A DNA stretch of 64,000 bases from Halorhabdus rudnickae (lineage in GTDB: Archaea > Halobacteriota > Halobacteria > Halobacteriales > Haloarculaceae): contig NZ_CAAHFB010000001.1 in the NCBI RefSeq assembly GCF_900880625.1, forward strand, positions 1,426,001 through 1,490,000. The letters run 5' to 3'. Made by a program: the position numbers and the translations under genes. Positions 8,415 through 17,756 of the stretch are shown here, one piece after another; within the stretch, counting starts at the first letter, position 1, and each line of letters starts with the position of its first letter. Under the pieces are notes generated by a model that saw only the letters and a list, made by a program, of their open reading frames with translations, did not search any database and was not told the origin of the DNA.

Positions 8415-8663
8415 ATGCCGAAAATATCGATATCATTGCCCGACCGTATCGAGAACGACATCGACCGACTCGTCGAACAGGGCGAGTTCGTCAACCGCGA
8501 TCAGGCTGTCGAGGAACTGCTCACAATGGGTGTCTCCGCCTACGGGACGACCGACGAACCGAACGAAACGCCCGCCGAAGAGGACATGTTCTCCCAGACG
8601 GTCGAAGACCAGCAAGACCCCGCGATTCAGGACGACGACCCCGACGAAGGCTACACGTTCTGA
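8415..8663 (+). CDS. Ribbon-helix-helix (CopG-like) DNA-binding protein
   Basis: An 82-residue protein. The N-terminus PKISISLPDRIENDIDRLVEQGEFVNRDQAVEELL is a standard ribbon-helix-helix: one beta strand for DNA contact, then two helices for dimerisation. The C-terminal 35 residues are acidic and probably disordered. The start at 8415 was chosen over 8394 because homologous RHH proteins begin with MPK-type residues directly before the strand. It likely acts as a dimeric repressor, perhaps on its own promoter. No toxin gene follows, so it is not obviously an antitoxin. Confidence 0.75.
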   Translation: MPKISISLPDRIENDIDRLVEQGEFVNRDQAVEELLTMGVSAYGTTDEPNETPAEEDMFSQTVEDQQDPAIQDDDPDEGYTF

Positions 8664-8733
8664 GCGTGGGGCCGACTTCGTGTTTCAGCCGTCTTGACCG
8701 GCAGGACTGTGCCGCAAGCCTTATGTCCATGTC

Positions 8734-8753
8734 TGTACGTTAGTGTACGGTAA
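8734..8753 (+). promoter_or_regulatory. Tandem TGTACG boxes at the trpC start
   Basis: TGTACGTTAG (8734-8743) is followed directly by TGTACGGTAA (8744-8753), whose last base is the A of the trpC ATG. The repeat period is one helical turn. TGTAC is the core of the TRP box (TGTACA) bound by TrpY in Methanothermobacter. A TATA-like CCTTATG lies at about 8719-8725, so the boxes cover the likely transcription start, a position suited to repression. Confidence 0.5.
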
Positions 8754-9538
8754 TGGACGCTAGTGAGGAGGTCGCACCCGAAGTGCGGTCGATCATCGAC
8801 GCAGCCCGCGAGCGTGGCGGGGCCGACGGGCAGGTGCAAGCGCGCCCGCGCTCGTTGCCCGAGGCGTTCGCACGCGCCGAGGACGACGGGCGCGTGCCCA
8901 CGATCGCCGAGGTCAAACCGACGAGTCCGACGACGGCGCGGACTCGGGAGGATAACCCTGTAGCACTCGCCGAGGCGATGGTCGCGGGCGGTGCGGCCGC
9001 GCTGTCGGTACTGACCGAACCCGAGCACTTCGGGGGCTCGCCCGAGACACTCAAGCGCGTCCGCGCGGCCGTCGACGTGCCGGTCCTCCGGAAGGACTTC
9101 CTGCTGTACGAAGAGCAACTCGACGTTGTCGAGGCCGACCTGGTACTGTTGATCGTTCGATTTCTCGAAGCGGACGGGACAGCTGATCTCGAAGACATGC
9201 TCGCGGCCGCTCACGAGCGGGGGTTTCAGGTCCTCGTCGAGACTCACTCCCGCGAGGAAGTCCGGACGGCCGTCGATGCGGGGGCGAAGATCATCGGCGT
9301 GAACAACCGCGACCTCGGTGCGCTGGACCTCGACCTTTCGACGTTCGAGGAGGTGGCTCCCACCGTCCCGGATGACGTGACGCTGATCGCCGAGAGCGGG
9401 ATCGAGACGCGGGCGGACGTGGCGCGAATGCGGGCGGCAGGCGCGGACGGACAACTCGTCGGCTCGGCGATCATGGACGGCGACGTGCGTGCGAATACTG
9501 AACGACTCACGACGCTACCGGAGAACACGAACACATGA
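8753..9538 (+). CDS. trpC: Indole-3-glycerol-phosphate synthase
   Basis: A 261-residue TIM-barrel enzyme that converts CdRP to indole-3-glycerol phosphate in tryptophan biosynthesis. Family motifs are EVKPTSPTT (strand 1), [25 protein letters not shown] (catalytic Lys), GVNNRDL and AESGI at the phosphate site. It is the first gene of trpCBA and overlaps trpB by 4 bp (ATGA). A TATA-like box 27-35 bp upstream suggests a leaderless mRNA, and two TGTACG boxes sit at the start. The trpD, E, F and G genes are not in this window. Confidence 0.96.
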   Translation: MDASEEVAPEVRSIIDAARERGGADGQVQARPRSLPEAFARAEDDGRVPTIAEVKPTSPTTARTREDNPVALAEAMVAGGAAALSVLTEPEHFGGSPETLKRVRAAVDVPVLRKDFLLYEEQLDVVEADLVLLIVRFLEADGTADLEDMLAAAHERGFQVLVETHSREEVRTAVDAGAKIIGVNNRDLGALDLDLSTFEEVAPTVPDDVTLIAESGIETRADVARMRAAGADGQLVGSAIMDGDVRANTERLTTLPENTNT

Positions 9539-10779
9539 GCACCGATTCAAACGGCAAGTTCGGCGGCTACGGCGGCCAGTACGTCCCCGAGGCGCTGATG
9601 CCCGCGATCGAAGAATTGCGCGACGCCTACGAACGCTACGTCCTCGAAAACGAGGACGGTTTCATGGACGAGTTCCGCGAGCGTCTCGCGGACTTCGGCG
9701 GCCGGCCCACGCCGCTGCAACACGCAGAGCAGTTGAGCGAACGCTACGACACCGAGGTGTACCTCAAGCGCGAGGACTTGCTGCACGGCGGCGCACACAA
9801 ACTGAACAACGCACTGGGACAGGTCCTGTTGGCGAAGTACATGGGCAAAGATCGGATCATCGCCGAGACGGGTGCCGGCCAGCACGGTACGGCGACTGCG
9901 ATGGCCGCCGCCCACCTGGACATGCCCTGCGAGATCTTCATGGGCTCGACGGACATCACGCGCCAGCGGCCCAACGTCTTCCGGATGCGCCTAAACGGTG
10001 CCGAGGTCAAGCCAGTCACGACCGGACGGGGGACGCTGAAGGAAGCCATCAGCGAGACGATGCGCGACTGGGCGACGAACGTCGAGGACACCCACTACGT
10101 CATCGGATCGATCGTCGGTCCCGACCCGTTCCCGCGGATGGTCCGTGACTTCCAGTCGGTCATCGGCCGGGAAGCCCGCGAGCAGATCCGAGAGAAGACC
10201 GGGCGCCTGCCGGACTCCGTGGTGGCCTGTGCGGGCGGGGGCTCGAACACGATGGGAGCCTTCCACGAGTTCCGTGGTGACGACGTGGATCTGATCGCCG
10301 TCGAGGCTGGGGGGTCCTCCCTGGCGGTCGACGAGGAGGCGGGCGTCGCGCCCAACTCGGCGACGCTGTCGACCGGCGAGGAGGGCGTCCTCCACGGCGC
10401 GCGGACGAAACTCCTCCAGGATTCCGACGGCCAGATCATGGAATCTCACAGCGTCTCCGCGGGCCTGGACTACGCGGGCGTCGGTCCGGAACTGGCCCAC
10501 CTCGTCGACGAAGGCCGCGTCGACGCCGTCAACGTTGACGACGAGGCCGCCCTGGAGGCGTTCCATCGCCTCTCGCAGCTAGAAGGGATTATTCCCGCCC
10601 TGGAAAGTGCCCACGCGTTCGGGTATCTAGAGGAGCATCCCGAGGAAATCGGGGATGTGACGATCGTCAACCTCTCCGGACGGGGCGACAAGGACCTGGA
10701 GACCGTCGTCGAGGAGACCGAGAAGCACGACCTCGACGTGGACGTGGACATGAGCGTGTTCGGGGAGGTCGACCGATGA
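9535..10779 (+). CDS. trpB: Tryptophan synthase beta subunit
   Basis: A 414-residue PLP enzyme joining indole and serine. The PLP lysine is Lys89 in [13 protein letters not shown], and the phosphate-binding glycine loop is [10 protein letters not shown]. The N-terminal [22 protein letters not shown] and overall length place it in the classical TrpB1 group that pairs with TrpA, rather than TrpB2. It overlaps both trpC and trpA by 4 bp, so translation is coupled. Confidence 0.97.
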   Translation: MSTDSNGKFGGYGGQYVPEALMPAIEELRDAYERYVLENEDGFMDEFRERLADFGGRPTPLQHAEQLSERYDTEVYLKREDLLHGGAHKLNNALGQVLLAKYMGKDRIIAETGAGQHGTATAMAAAHLDMPCEIFMGSTDITRQRPNVFRMRLNGAEVKPVTTGRGTLKEAISETMRDWATNVEDTHYVIGSIVGPDPFPRMVRDFQSVIGREAREQIREKTGRLPDSVVACAGGGSNTMGAFHEFRGDDVDLIAVEAGGSSLAVDEEAGVAPNSATLSTGEEGVLHGARTKLLQDSDGQIMESHSVSAGLDYAGVGPELAHLVDEGRVDAVNVDDEAALEAFHRLSQLEGIIPALESAHAFGYLEEHPEEIGDVTIVNLSGRGDKDLETVVEETEKHDLDVDVDMSVFGEVDR

Positions 10780-11615
10780 GCGACGCCATCGACGCGGTCT
10801 TTGCCGAGGGCGAGCCCGCGTTCATCCCGTATCTCGTCGCTGGCGATCCCAACTACGAGGCCTCCCTCGAATACGTCGAGGCGCTGGAACGCGGCGGCGC
10901 AGACGTGATCGAACTCGGCCTTCCGTTCTCCGAGCCGATCGCCGAGGGATCGACGATCCAGGATGCGATCGTTCGATCCCTGGAAGCCGGAATGACGCCC
11001 GATCGATACTTCGATTTCGTCGAAGATCTGGACGTCAAAGCGCCGCTGGTCTGTATGACCTACTACAACCTGATCTACCAGTTTGGGTCCGAGCCAGGAC
11101 CCGAGTCCTTCGTCGAACGAGCCGCCGAAGCCGGGATCGCGGGCCTGGTCGTTCCCGACCTCCCGGCCGAGGAGGCCGACCCACTCCGGGCGGCCTGTGA
11201 CGAACACGGTCTCGACCTGATCTTCATCGTCGCGCCGACGACCGAGGGCGACCGCCTCGCGCGGATGATGGAGCGGGTCTCGGGGTACGTCTACGTCCAG
11301 GCACGGCTGGGGACGACTGGCGCGCGCGAGGACGTCAGCGATCAGACCGACGAGAGCCTCGCGCGACTCTCCGAGTGGGACGTCCCCAAAGCAGTCGGAT
11401 TTGGGATCAAGACCGGCGCGCACGCCGAGCGGATCGTCTCGGCGGGCGCTGACGGCATCATCGTCGGCTCGGCGCTGGTCGACATCGTCGCCGAAGGGAC
11501 GGACGGAGACGAGTCGACCGAGGCAGTCGCGGAGCGACTCGAAACCAGGGCCAGAGAGCTCAAGGAAGGTGCGCTCCGCGGCGCCGGCATCGCGACGCCG
11601 GAGTCTGGGGACTGA
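10776..11615 (+). CDS. trpA: Tryptophan synthase alpha subunit
   Basis: A 279-residue TIM barrel that releases indole from indole-3-glycerol phosphate. The general-base Glu is Glu46 ([11 protein letters not shown]). The position of the second catalytic acid, Asp60 in Salmonella (PLADG), is Glu57 here (PIAEG), and the preceding SDP is SEP. I recall this variant from other haloarchaeal TrpA proteins, so it is probably a lineage feature rather than inactivation. The phosphate loop is [11 protein letters not shown]. It ends the trpCBA operon, 13 bp from the convergent lipoprotein gene. Confidence 0.95.
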   Translation: MSDAIDAVFAEGEPAFIPYLVAGDPNYEASLEYVEALERGGADVIELGLPFSEPIAEGSTIQDAIVRSLEAGMTPDRYFDFVEDLDVKAPLVCMTYYNLIYQFGSEPGPESFVERAAEAGIAGLVVPDLPAEEADPLRAACDEHGLDLIFIVAPTTEGDRLARMMERVSGYVYVQARLGTTGAREDVSDQTDESLARLSEWDVPKAVGFGIKTGAHAERIVSAGADGIIVGSALVDIVAEGTDGDESTEAVAERLETRARELKEGALRGAGIATPESGD

Positions 11616-11628
11616 ACGACGATAGCCG

Positions 11629-12390
11629 TCACGCCCCGGGACAGCCGCCGTCCCAGGTTTCGCCGGTGATTTCGGGGACATCGACGTAGGCTGGCTCACC
11701 GTAGTCCGTGTAGTCGATCATCACGTTCGCCGTCGCCTCGCCGCCGTTGCCCGAAATTTCGACTTGCAAGAGCGACCGAACCGGACGGGCGGTTTCCTGA
11801 TCGACCCACAGCTTGGCGGTGATGTTCTCGACGGTGGCGTCAGTGTTCGCGAGGTCCGTCTGGCTCTTGCCGGGCAGCGATGACACCGTCTCCTGGGAGG
11901 GATAGGCGACGATGATTGACGTCTCCCGCCCGTTGATCGTCGCAGTACCGTCCCAGTAGACGTTCGTCCGTTCGAACAGCTCGACCTGCCGACCGAGCGA
12001 CGTCAGCGTCAGCCACTCGACGTCGGTCGACTGGTTCTGTCGGCCCCACCCGGACCACGGGCTGGAACATTTCGTGTAGACCGTTCGATCGTCGAGATAG
12101 CTGGTCGCGGTCCGGCCGTCGGCAGTGGTGTTCATCCGCATCACTCGGGCTGTCCGGTTGACGACGCCGTCGCCGTCGATGGAGACCGTCCGGTCCCGTC
12201 CGTCGGCCGAGGCAGAGACGTCGCCGTCCATCGACATCCGGAGGGTAGAGACGTCGGCGAGTGCGTCGACAGTCTCGTTTCGAACCTCGAGGGCGCGGTC
12301 GTCGCTCGGCGGCGCGCTATCGCCGAGCATGCCACACCCTGCGAGGGCGATCAGGGTAACCAGGAGGGCAGCGGGGACCGCGCGGTGCAT
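11629..12390 (-). CDS. Secreted lipoprotein of unknown function
   Basis: A 253-residue protein. The start MHRAVPAALLVTLIALAGC at 12390 gives a signal peptide with a lipobox (LIALAGC), so the Cys would be lipidated and the protein anchored outside the membrane; the longer upstream frame has no signal peptide and was rejected. The mature part begins with an acidic stretch and contains repeated beta-strand patterns (MSMDGDVSASADG, TATINGRETSIIVAYP, AKLWVDQETARPVRSLLQVEIS) resembling LolA/LppX-like lipoprotein folds. No substrate can be assigned. Confidence 0.75.
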   Translation of the reverse strand: MHRAVPAALLVTLIALAGCGMLGDSAPPSDDRALEVRNETVDALADVSTLRMSMDGDVSASADGRDRTVSIDGDGVVNRTARVMRMNTTADGRTATSYLDDRTVYTKCSSPWSGWGRQNQSTDVEWLTLTSLGRQVELFERTNVYWDGTATINGRETSIIVAYPSQETVSSLPGKSQTDLANTDATVENITAKLWVDQETARPVRSLLQVEISGNGGEATANVMIDYTDYGEPAYVDVPEITGETWDGGCPGA

Positions 12391-12498
12391 GCGTCCGGAC
12401 GTGTTCAGACGGTGTCTAATAATCCTTGTGTGTCGAGTAGACAGGGATGACGCCGGGACCGGAACGCACATTACCGTCACTTGCCACACCATGACACA

Positions 12499-13293
12499 AT
12501 GACTGCTGGCAAGCACGCACGTCTCGAACGTATCGGTACAGGGGGGCGACACCTCGTCGTCCCGATGGATCACGGCCTCACGATGGGTCCGGTAACGGGC
12601 CTCGTCGACCTAGAATCGACCGTCGCATCGATCACGCGCGGCGGCGCGGATGCCGTTCTCACCCAGAAGGGCGTCGCCGAGCGCGTCCACGGGAACTTGA
12701 ATGGTGCGGGCTACGTCGTCCACCTCAACGGCTCGACGACGATCGGTCCCGACGAGAACGACAAGCGCCCGACCGGGACCGTCGATGATGCCGTGCGAGC
12801 GGGCGCCGACGCCGTCTCCTTTCACATCAACGTCGGCAGCACACACGAACCCGACCAGTTGACCCAGCTGTCCGAGGTCGCGAGCGAAGCCGATCGACTC
12901 GGCATGCCCGTGCTGGCGATGGCTTACGCCCGGGGACCGGGCGTCGAGGAATCGGATCCGACGGCACTCGCTCACGCCGTCCGGCTGGCGGAGGAGGTGG
13001 GCGCTGACGTGATCAAGACGGGCTACAGCGGTGATGCAGAGAGCTTCGAGACCGTCGCGGCCGCCGCGAGCAAGCCGGTCCTGATCGCGGGCGGGTCGCG
13101 CGGGACCGACCGTGAGACCCTGGCGATGGTCCGGGGGGCGATGGATGGCGGCGCCGCTGGCGTCTCGATGGGACGATCGATCTTCCAGCACGAGGACCCC
13201 GAGGCGATCACGCGCGCGGTCTCGGCAGTCATCCACGATGACGAGAGCGCGGACGCAGCCGCCGAACGGGCCGGACTCGCGATCGACGCCTGA
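12499..13293 (+). CDS. 2-amino-3,7-dideoxy-D-threo-hept-6-ulosonate synthase
   Basis: A 264-residue class I aldolase-like enzyme (AroA' in archaea) that condenses a deoxyketohexose phosphate with aspartate semialdehyde, the first step of the archaeal route to 3-dehydroquinate. Motifs are HLVVPMDHGLTMGP, the Schiff-base lysine in ADVIKTGYSG, and the phosphate-binding IAGGSRGT and SMGRSIFQ. The start MTAGKHARLERI at 12499 was chosen over the TTG at 12481. It functions with the 3-dehydroquinate synthase II at 15285. It is divergent from the lipoprotein gene. Confidence 0.93.
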   Translation: MTAGKHARLERIGTGGRHLVVPMDHGLTMGPVTGLVDLESTVASITRGGADAVLTQKGVAERVHGNLNGAGYVVHLNGSTTIGPDENDKRPTGTVDDAVRAGADAVSFHINVGSTHEPDQLTQLSEVASEADRLGMPVLAMAYARGPGVEESDPTALAHAVRLAEEVGADVIKTGYSGDAESFETVAAAASKPVLIAGGSRGTDRETLAMVRGAMDGGAAGVSMGRSIFQHEDPEAITRAVSAVIHDDESADAAAERAGLAIDA

Positions 13294-13370
13294 CTGACTG
13301 TTGGGGGAGACCCAGCGGAAACGAAGTGGGGCGTCGGTACAGTATCGTTTTGAACTGCGACGCGCGCCGA

Positions 13371-15146
13371 TCAGTCTTCGGCAAGCAACACGTCAAGCGT
13401 CCCTTCGTCGACGTGTTCGTTCTCCCGACCGGCGATGTAGGTCTTGGCGGCCGCGACGACACGGCCGGTGTGGGGATCGCCGATCTCGGCGATATGATCC
13501 GATTCGAGCAGTTCGGCCGTCCAGAAACACTCCTCGTAGTCGATCTCGCCGCGGATCAGGCGCCGGCACAGCGCGACGAAGACGCTGTTCATCGCGTCGG
13601 AGACGTGGCTCGTCTCGAATCCAATGCTGTCGGCCAGTGCATCGACGTCGATCGGCTCGCGGACAGTTGTGGCCGCAAAGAAGACGGCCCCGGCGGCCAG
13701 TTCCGGCGCGGCGAAGGAGCCGTCTTCCTCCGGGCGGTAGTGTTCCAGGGTCCGGAGACTCTCCTCGCGGATCCGCTCGGAGAGGTCAAGATCCTCGATC
13801 AGAGACTCGACGACGTCTGCCGGGCTGCGCTGGGGGATCTCGACGTCGGCGTTCTCCCCGAGACGGCCGAGCCACTCATAAAGCGCCCGGGGTTCGAACT
13901 CCCGTTCGGCGGCGACGGTCGCCGGGTCAAGGGCACCGTCGTTGAGACGGCTGCTGGCGATCAGCGCGGCACCGGCGAACTCGGCGGCGTCCTCGACGGG
14001 CACGTCACCGGCAGCGTCGCTGACGAGTCCGCGTGCGAACAGCCGGAGCGACGCGTCGGTGTCCAGAATGTCTGCCAGCGCGTCGACTTCACCCTGGACG
14101 GCGTCGATCGTCAGATCCGCACCGAGTTCCTCCTGATCACCGGGGATCCAGGCGACGGTCTCGCCGGCACGCCTGGCCTCGATCTCGCCGTCCTCTGTGA
14201 GGGCCTCCAGCCGCCGAGCGACGGCATCCTCGTCCTCATCGAGGGTCTCGGCGACGGTCGCCGTCGTCGGGAGTTCGTCCGGGAACATCTCACGGACGGC
14301 GTCCATACACGCCGCCCGCGAGACTGCCGACGCACTCTCGGCCGTTCCGTCCCCGTTTGACTCCGCGGCGTCAGCTCCGGGGGCTGTCTCTTCAGCTGGG
14401 TCGTCGCTGGACGCCTCCCCGGCAGTCTCGGCGTCCCCGTTCGTGGCTGGCTCTTCGACGTTGGACTCCTCGGCTTCGAGAGACGGATCCTCCACGGACG
14501 AGGCCTGATAGTGCTCGGCACCCAGGGCCTCCTCGCCGAGGGCTTCCCGAAACGCCTTGTAGCGGTTCTTTATCGTGACGCCGCCAGCCGAACCGACATC
14601 GGCGATGTCGCTCGGGCCAAGCCCGTCGTCACCGTTTGCCTCCGCGGCGAGGACGAGCGCCGCACCGGCCGTCTCCCCTGGAGAGGATGCCTCGGCGACG
14701 ACCCGCGGCGCCTCCCGGAAGGTGTCCCGGAGGATCCGCCTGGCGATCGTCCCCACTGCCTCAGGCAGGTCGAGCGCATCCACGTATTGCTCGACCAGGG
14801 CGTCGGGCTGTTCCGGGGGATGATCGATATCGAGTCGGTCGGCGACCGCCTCGATCTGCTCTGGCAAGCGTTCGGGATCGAGCCCAGTCTCCTCGGGATC
14901 GGCCAACAGTTCGACCCACGGCTCGACGATATCCCGGTCGGTGATCGGGAGCCCGTCCTCACGACAAGACAGCGCCAGTACCGCCGGTGCGATACGGTCG
15001 AGGTGGGCCGCATCGACGTTCGACTCGCCGCTGAGACGGTCGAGGCGGACGCGGGTGATCTGAAGTGTGCTGTCCGGGAGTTGTAGCCGTTCGGCGACTT
15101 CGTACAGCCGACTTTCGTAGGACTCGTTGCTTCCTGATTCTGCCAT
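13371..15146 (-). CDS. Large TFIIB-like tandem cyclin-fold protein without zinc ribbon
   Basis: A 591-residue acidic protein starting MAESGSNESYESRLYEV (15146); the upstream 107-codon extension overlaps the divergent aroB' start region and was discarded. Residues about 10-210 resemble a TFB core: a cyclin-like first repeat and a second ending AGAALVLAAEANGDDGLGPSDIADVGSAGGVTIKNRYKAFRE, the same pattern as TFB at 21540. An Asp/Glu/Ser-rich linker follows (about 215-270), then a winged-helix-like segment (about 275-325), then a second core (about 335-560) with AGAALIASSRLNDGALDPATVA and AAGAVFFAATTVREPIDVDALADSIGF. There is no CxxC pair, so no B-ribbon. A transcription-regulatory role is likely but unproven. 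Confidence 0.65.
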   Translation of the reverse strand: MAESGSNESYESRLYEVAERLQLPDSTLQITRVRLDRLSGESNVDAAHLDRIAPAVLALSCREDGLPITDRDIVEPWVELLADPEETGLDPERLPEQIEAVADRLDIDHPPEQPDALVEQYVDALDLPEAVGTIARRILRDTFREAPRVVAEASSPGETAGAALVLAAEANGDDGLGPSDIADVGSAGGVTIKNRYKAFREALGEEALGAEHYQASSVEDPSLEAEESNVEEPATNGDAETAGEASSDDPAEETAPGADAAESNGDGTAESASAVSRAACMDAVREMFPDELPTTATVAETLDEDEDAVARRLEALTEDGEIEARRAGETVAWIPGDQEELGADLTIDAVQGEVDALADILDTDASLRLFARGLVSDAAGDVPVEDAAEFAGAALIASSRLNDGALDPATVAAEREFEPRALYEWLGRLGENADVEIPQRSPADVVESLIEDLDLSERIREESLRTLEHYRPEEDGSFAAPELAAGAVFFAATTVREPIDVDALADSIGFETSHVSDAMNSVFVALCRRLIRGEIDYEECFWTAELLESDHIAEIGDPHTGRVVAAAKTYIAGRENEHVDEGTLDVLLAED

Positions 15147-15284
15147 GCGAGGGGATTCTACGTCCACGCTCTTAACTGTTGGACGACTAGGATGGTGAAC
15201 CGACGAGCGGACCGGTGGCCCCGACGCGACGGCTCGATCGCGTGATCCGCCACGTTCAAGCCGGGCCCCCGCGAGTGTCGAGAT

Positions 15285-16448
15285 ATGACACGCTCCGTGT
15301 GGCTCAAGGCCGACGACGCCGTCGGTGACTGGGAGGCGCGCAAGCGACGTATCACTGCAGGACTGGAGGCCGGCGTCGACTGGGTACTGGTCGACGAACG
15401 CGACGTCGATCGCGTCCGCGAACTCGGCGAGGTGAACGTTGCTGCCTTCACTGGCGACGACGTCCACGTCATGGAAGCCGAGGCAGCGGACGCTCCGACG
15501 GCCGACGCGGTGATCGTCGGCAAAGACGGCGAAGGTGACGGCACGGTCGATCTCCCCTCCGATTTCTCGGGATCAGCCGACCTCTCGGCACTCCGGAGCG
15601 GCGGCGCCGACGGCGGATACGTCCGGATCTTCGATCAGTCCTACGAGGCTTTCGCCGAAGCGATCGCCGGAGACGCCACCTACTCGATCGTTGTCTCCGA
15701 GGACTGGCAGATCATCCCCCTGGAGAACCTGATCGCCCGAGTCGGCGAGGAGACGACGCTGATCGCCGGCGTCCAGACCGCCGAAGACGCCCGCACTGCC
15801 TACGAGACCTTAGAGATCGGGGCCGACGCCGTCCTGCTCGACACTGACGACCCCGACGAGATCCGGGAGACCTGTGAGGTACGCGACGCCGTGGGACGAG
15901 AGACCCTGGACCTGCAGTACGCCACGATTACGGCGATCGAGCAGACCGGCTCGGCCGACCGAGTCTGTGTCGACACGGGGTCGATCATGGATCACGACGA
16001 GGGGATGCTCGTCGGCTCGATGGCCCGTGGACTGTTCTTCGTCCACGCCGAGACCGCCGAATCGCCGTACGTCGCCTCCCGTCCCTTCCGGGTCAACGCC
16101 GGGGCCGTCCACGCCTACGTCCGCACGCCCGGCGGGGAGACGAAATACCTCTCGGAGCTGTCCAGCGGCGACGAGGTCCAGGTCGTCGACGCGGACGGCA
16201 ACACCCGCGAGGCGATCGTCGGCCGCGCGAAGATCGAGCAACGCCCCATGTTCCGGCTTCAGGCCGAGACCGAGGACGGGGATACGATCGAAACACTGCT
16301 GCAGAACGCCGAGACGATCAAGGTCGCCACCCCCGACGGACGGACGGCCGTGACTGACCTCGAAGCCGGCGACGAACTGCTGGTCTACCATGAAGACCAG
16401 GCACGGCACTTCGGTGAGGCTGTCGAGGAGAGTATCATCGAGAAGTAA
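15285..16448 (+). CDS. 3-dehydroquinate synthase II
   Basis: A 387-residue NAD-dependent enzyme (AroB') that oxidatively deaminates and cyclises ADH to 3-dehydroquinate, unlike the bacterial AroB route. Diagnostic stretches are TRSVWLKADDAVGDWEARKRRITAGLEAGVDWVLVD, the central ICVD-like RVCVDTGSIMDHDEGMLVGSMARGLFFVHAET, and SRPFRVNAGAVHAYV. It lies apart from its partner ADH synthase, with the TFB-like gene between them on the other strand. A TATA-like element near the start is weak. Confidence 0.96.
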   Translation: MTRSVWLKADDAVGDWEARKRRITAGLEAGVDWVLVDERDVDRVRELGEVNVAAFTGDDVHVMEAEAADAPTADAVIVGKDGEGDGTVDLPSDFSGSADLSALRSGGADGGYVRIFDQSYEAFAEAIAGDATYSIVVSEDWQIIPLENLIARVGEETTLIAGVQTAEDARTAYETLEIGADAVLLDTDDPDEIRETCEVRDAVGRETLDLQYATITAIEQTGSADRVCVDTGSIMDHDEGMLVGSMARGLFFVHAETAESPYVASRPFRVNAGAVHAYVRTPGGETKYLSELSSGDEVQVVDADGNTREAIVGRAKIEQRPMFRLQAETEDGDTIETLLQNAETIKVATPDGRTAVTDLEAGDELLVYHEDQARHFGEAVEESIIEK

Positions 16449-16739
16449 AAGCCCAGCACAGGGAGCCATGGAACCGTTTCCAGGTAGTGGGTTCTAAGAG
16501 CCGATATTCCGACTGATTCGGGCAGTAACTCGACACGTCAAAGCGAGCGAGTGGCGCTGATGGAGCCGGTGTTCACCCCGCTTCCCCGCCGTTGAGGCGA
16601 ATACAATCTCCGGCTGGATCCCGCGTATTCGATTGCACACCGTCTCAACCACCAATTCGGTCCACGAAACTGTTCAATTCTCAACGTGCACAGCTGAGAA
16701 GAAAAGATATTTTGATCGGCTCTACATCGAATCGTCCTG

Positions 16740-17039
16740 ATGTCGGACGAACCGCCAGAATTTCTCGACCAGTTGATCGAAGCCGATCCGGAATTCGGTG
16801 AGCCAGTCGGAGAGGCGTTCGAACAGGCCCTCACTGACGGCGAACTCCCGCCCAAAACGAAGTTCCTGATCATGATGGCTCTTGACGCGGCGGCGGGCCA
16901 CGAGGAGGGCGTCGAGAACCTCGCGGAGCAAGCACGTTCGGCAGGGGCCTCCGACGCGGAAATCTTGGAAACGATCGAGGTCGTGACGATGACGAATGGG
17001 TTTCAGGGGCTCGCGACCGGCAGTGCGGCCTTGCAGTAA
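16740..17039 (+). CDS. Carboxymuconolactone decarboxylase / AhpD-like protein
   Basis: A 99-residue all-helical protein with the CMD core: KTKFLIMMALDAAAGHEEGVENLAEQARSAGASDAEILETIEVVTMTNGFQ. The family includes gamma-carboxymuconolactone decarboxylases and AhpD alkylhydroperoxidases. It contains no cysteine, so the AhpD CxxC peroxidase chemistry is absent. A TATA-like AGATATTTTG at about 16706-16716 fits a leaderless transcript. The 291 bp before it (16449-16739) hold nothing else I can recognise. Confidence 0.75.
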   Translation: MSDEPPEFLDQLIEADPEFGEPVGEAFEQALTDGELPPKTKFLIMMALDAAAGHEEGVENLAEQARSAGASDAEILETIEVVTMTNGFQGLATGSAALQ

Positions 17040-17226
17040 TAGGCACCATCCAATCTTCCTCATCTGTGCAGTGGCAAATACACGGGATTCTAGAATTGCG
17101 TGACGAATACCTTGACCCTTGCGGGCGGGGTAGAAGCCGACACTCTATTTTACCGTTCTATGACGCCCTGGCGTCGCATCGAAACGTGGTGACTCGGTTG
17201 AGGCGCTTTGCTTCCAAAACCGATTT

Positions 17227-17658
17227 TCAGAGCCCTGAACGTGTGTTCTCGTCTTCCGGCGTCCCGTCGAGTTCGGACCCACACCACGGACAGAAGGCGA
17301 GGTCCGTGTCTTCGAGTTCGTGCCCGCAGTGGGGGCACTGCTGGCCCGTCTCGACCGCGGTTCGGTTTTGGGCCTGGCGGGCGATGACGTAGGCGTCGAA
17401 GACGTTCAGCGTTCGCAACGCGAGAATGACAAGCGAGAGGTCCGTCGGCAGGTTCCGGCTGGCTGCCATCACTGCGTCGAACGTGACTTCCTGCGGGACG
17501 ATCGATGGCGGGAGCAGAAAGGAAACGACCGCCACCATGAGCGCGAGCCACATCCCCATGCGGAGCCACTCCCGAAGGTACGCGTGGCCAAGGCCCGGAA
17601 AGAGCACCGAGAGCGCAGCCGCAACCCACGGTCGTCGACGCTTGTGTGTCTCGTTCAC
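17227..17658 (-). CDS. Membrane protein with C-terminal zinc ribbon
   Basis: A 143-residue protein. A basic N-terminus (HKRRRPW) leads into hydrophobic segments at about 11-28 and 33-52 and a weaker one near 75-90, and the chain ends with a zinc ribbon of two CPxCG pairs (CPHCG and CPWCG, about 108-131). The pattern VAAALSVLFPGLGHAYLREWLRMG resembles small TM2-like membrane proteins. The function is unknown; the ribbon is probably cytosolic. Confidence 0.7.
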   Translation of the reverse strand: MNETHKRRRPWVAAALSVLFPGLGHAYLREWLRMGMWLALMVAVVSFLLPPSIVPQEVTFDAVMAASRNLPTDLSLVILALRTLNVFDAYVIARQAQNRTAVETGQQCPHCGHELEDTDLAFCPWCGSELDGTPEDENTRSGL

Positions 17659-17756
17659 TGTCCGACTAGGGGCAGTCCGTGGACGTTAACCTTTCCAAGT
17701 CCCACCGGACGCCCGGTCACCCGATCCGGGCTCAGCACCGACCGCCTCGACTGCGA

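Noticed and set aside
16449-16739. Possible tRNA or small gene before the CMD protein
   Set aside because: No T-loop or cloverleaf could be formed and no plausible reading frame was present; only a TATA-like box was found.
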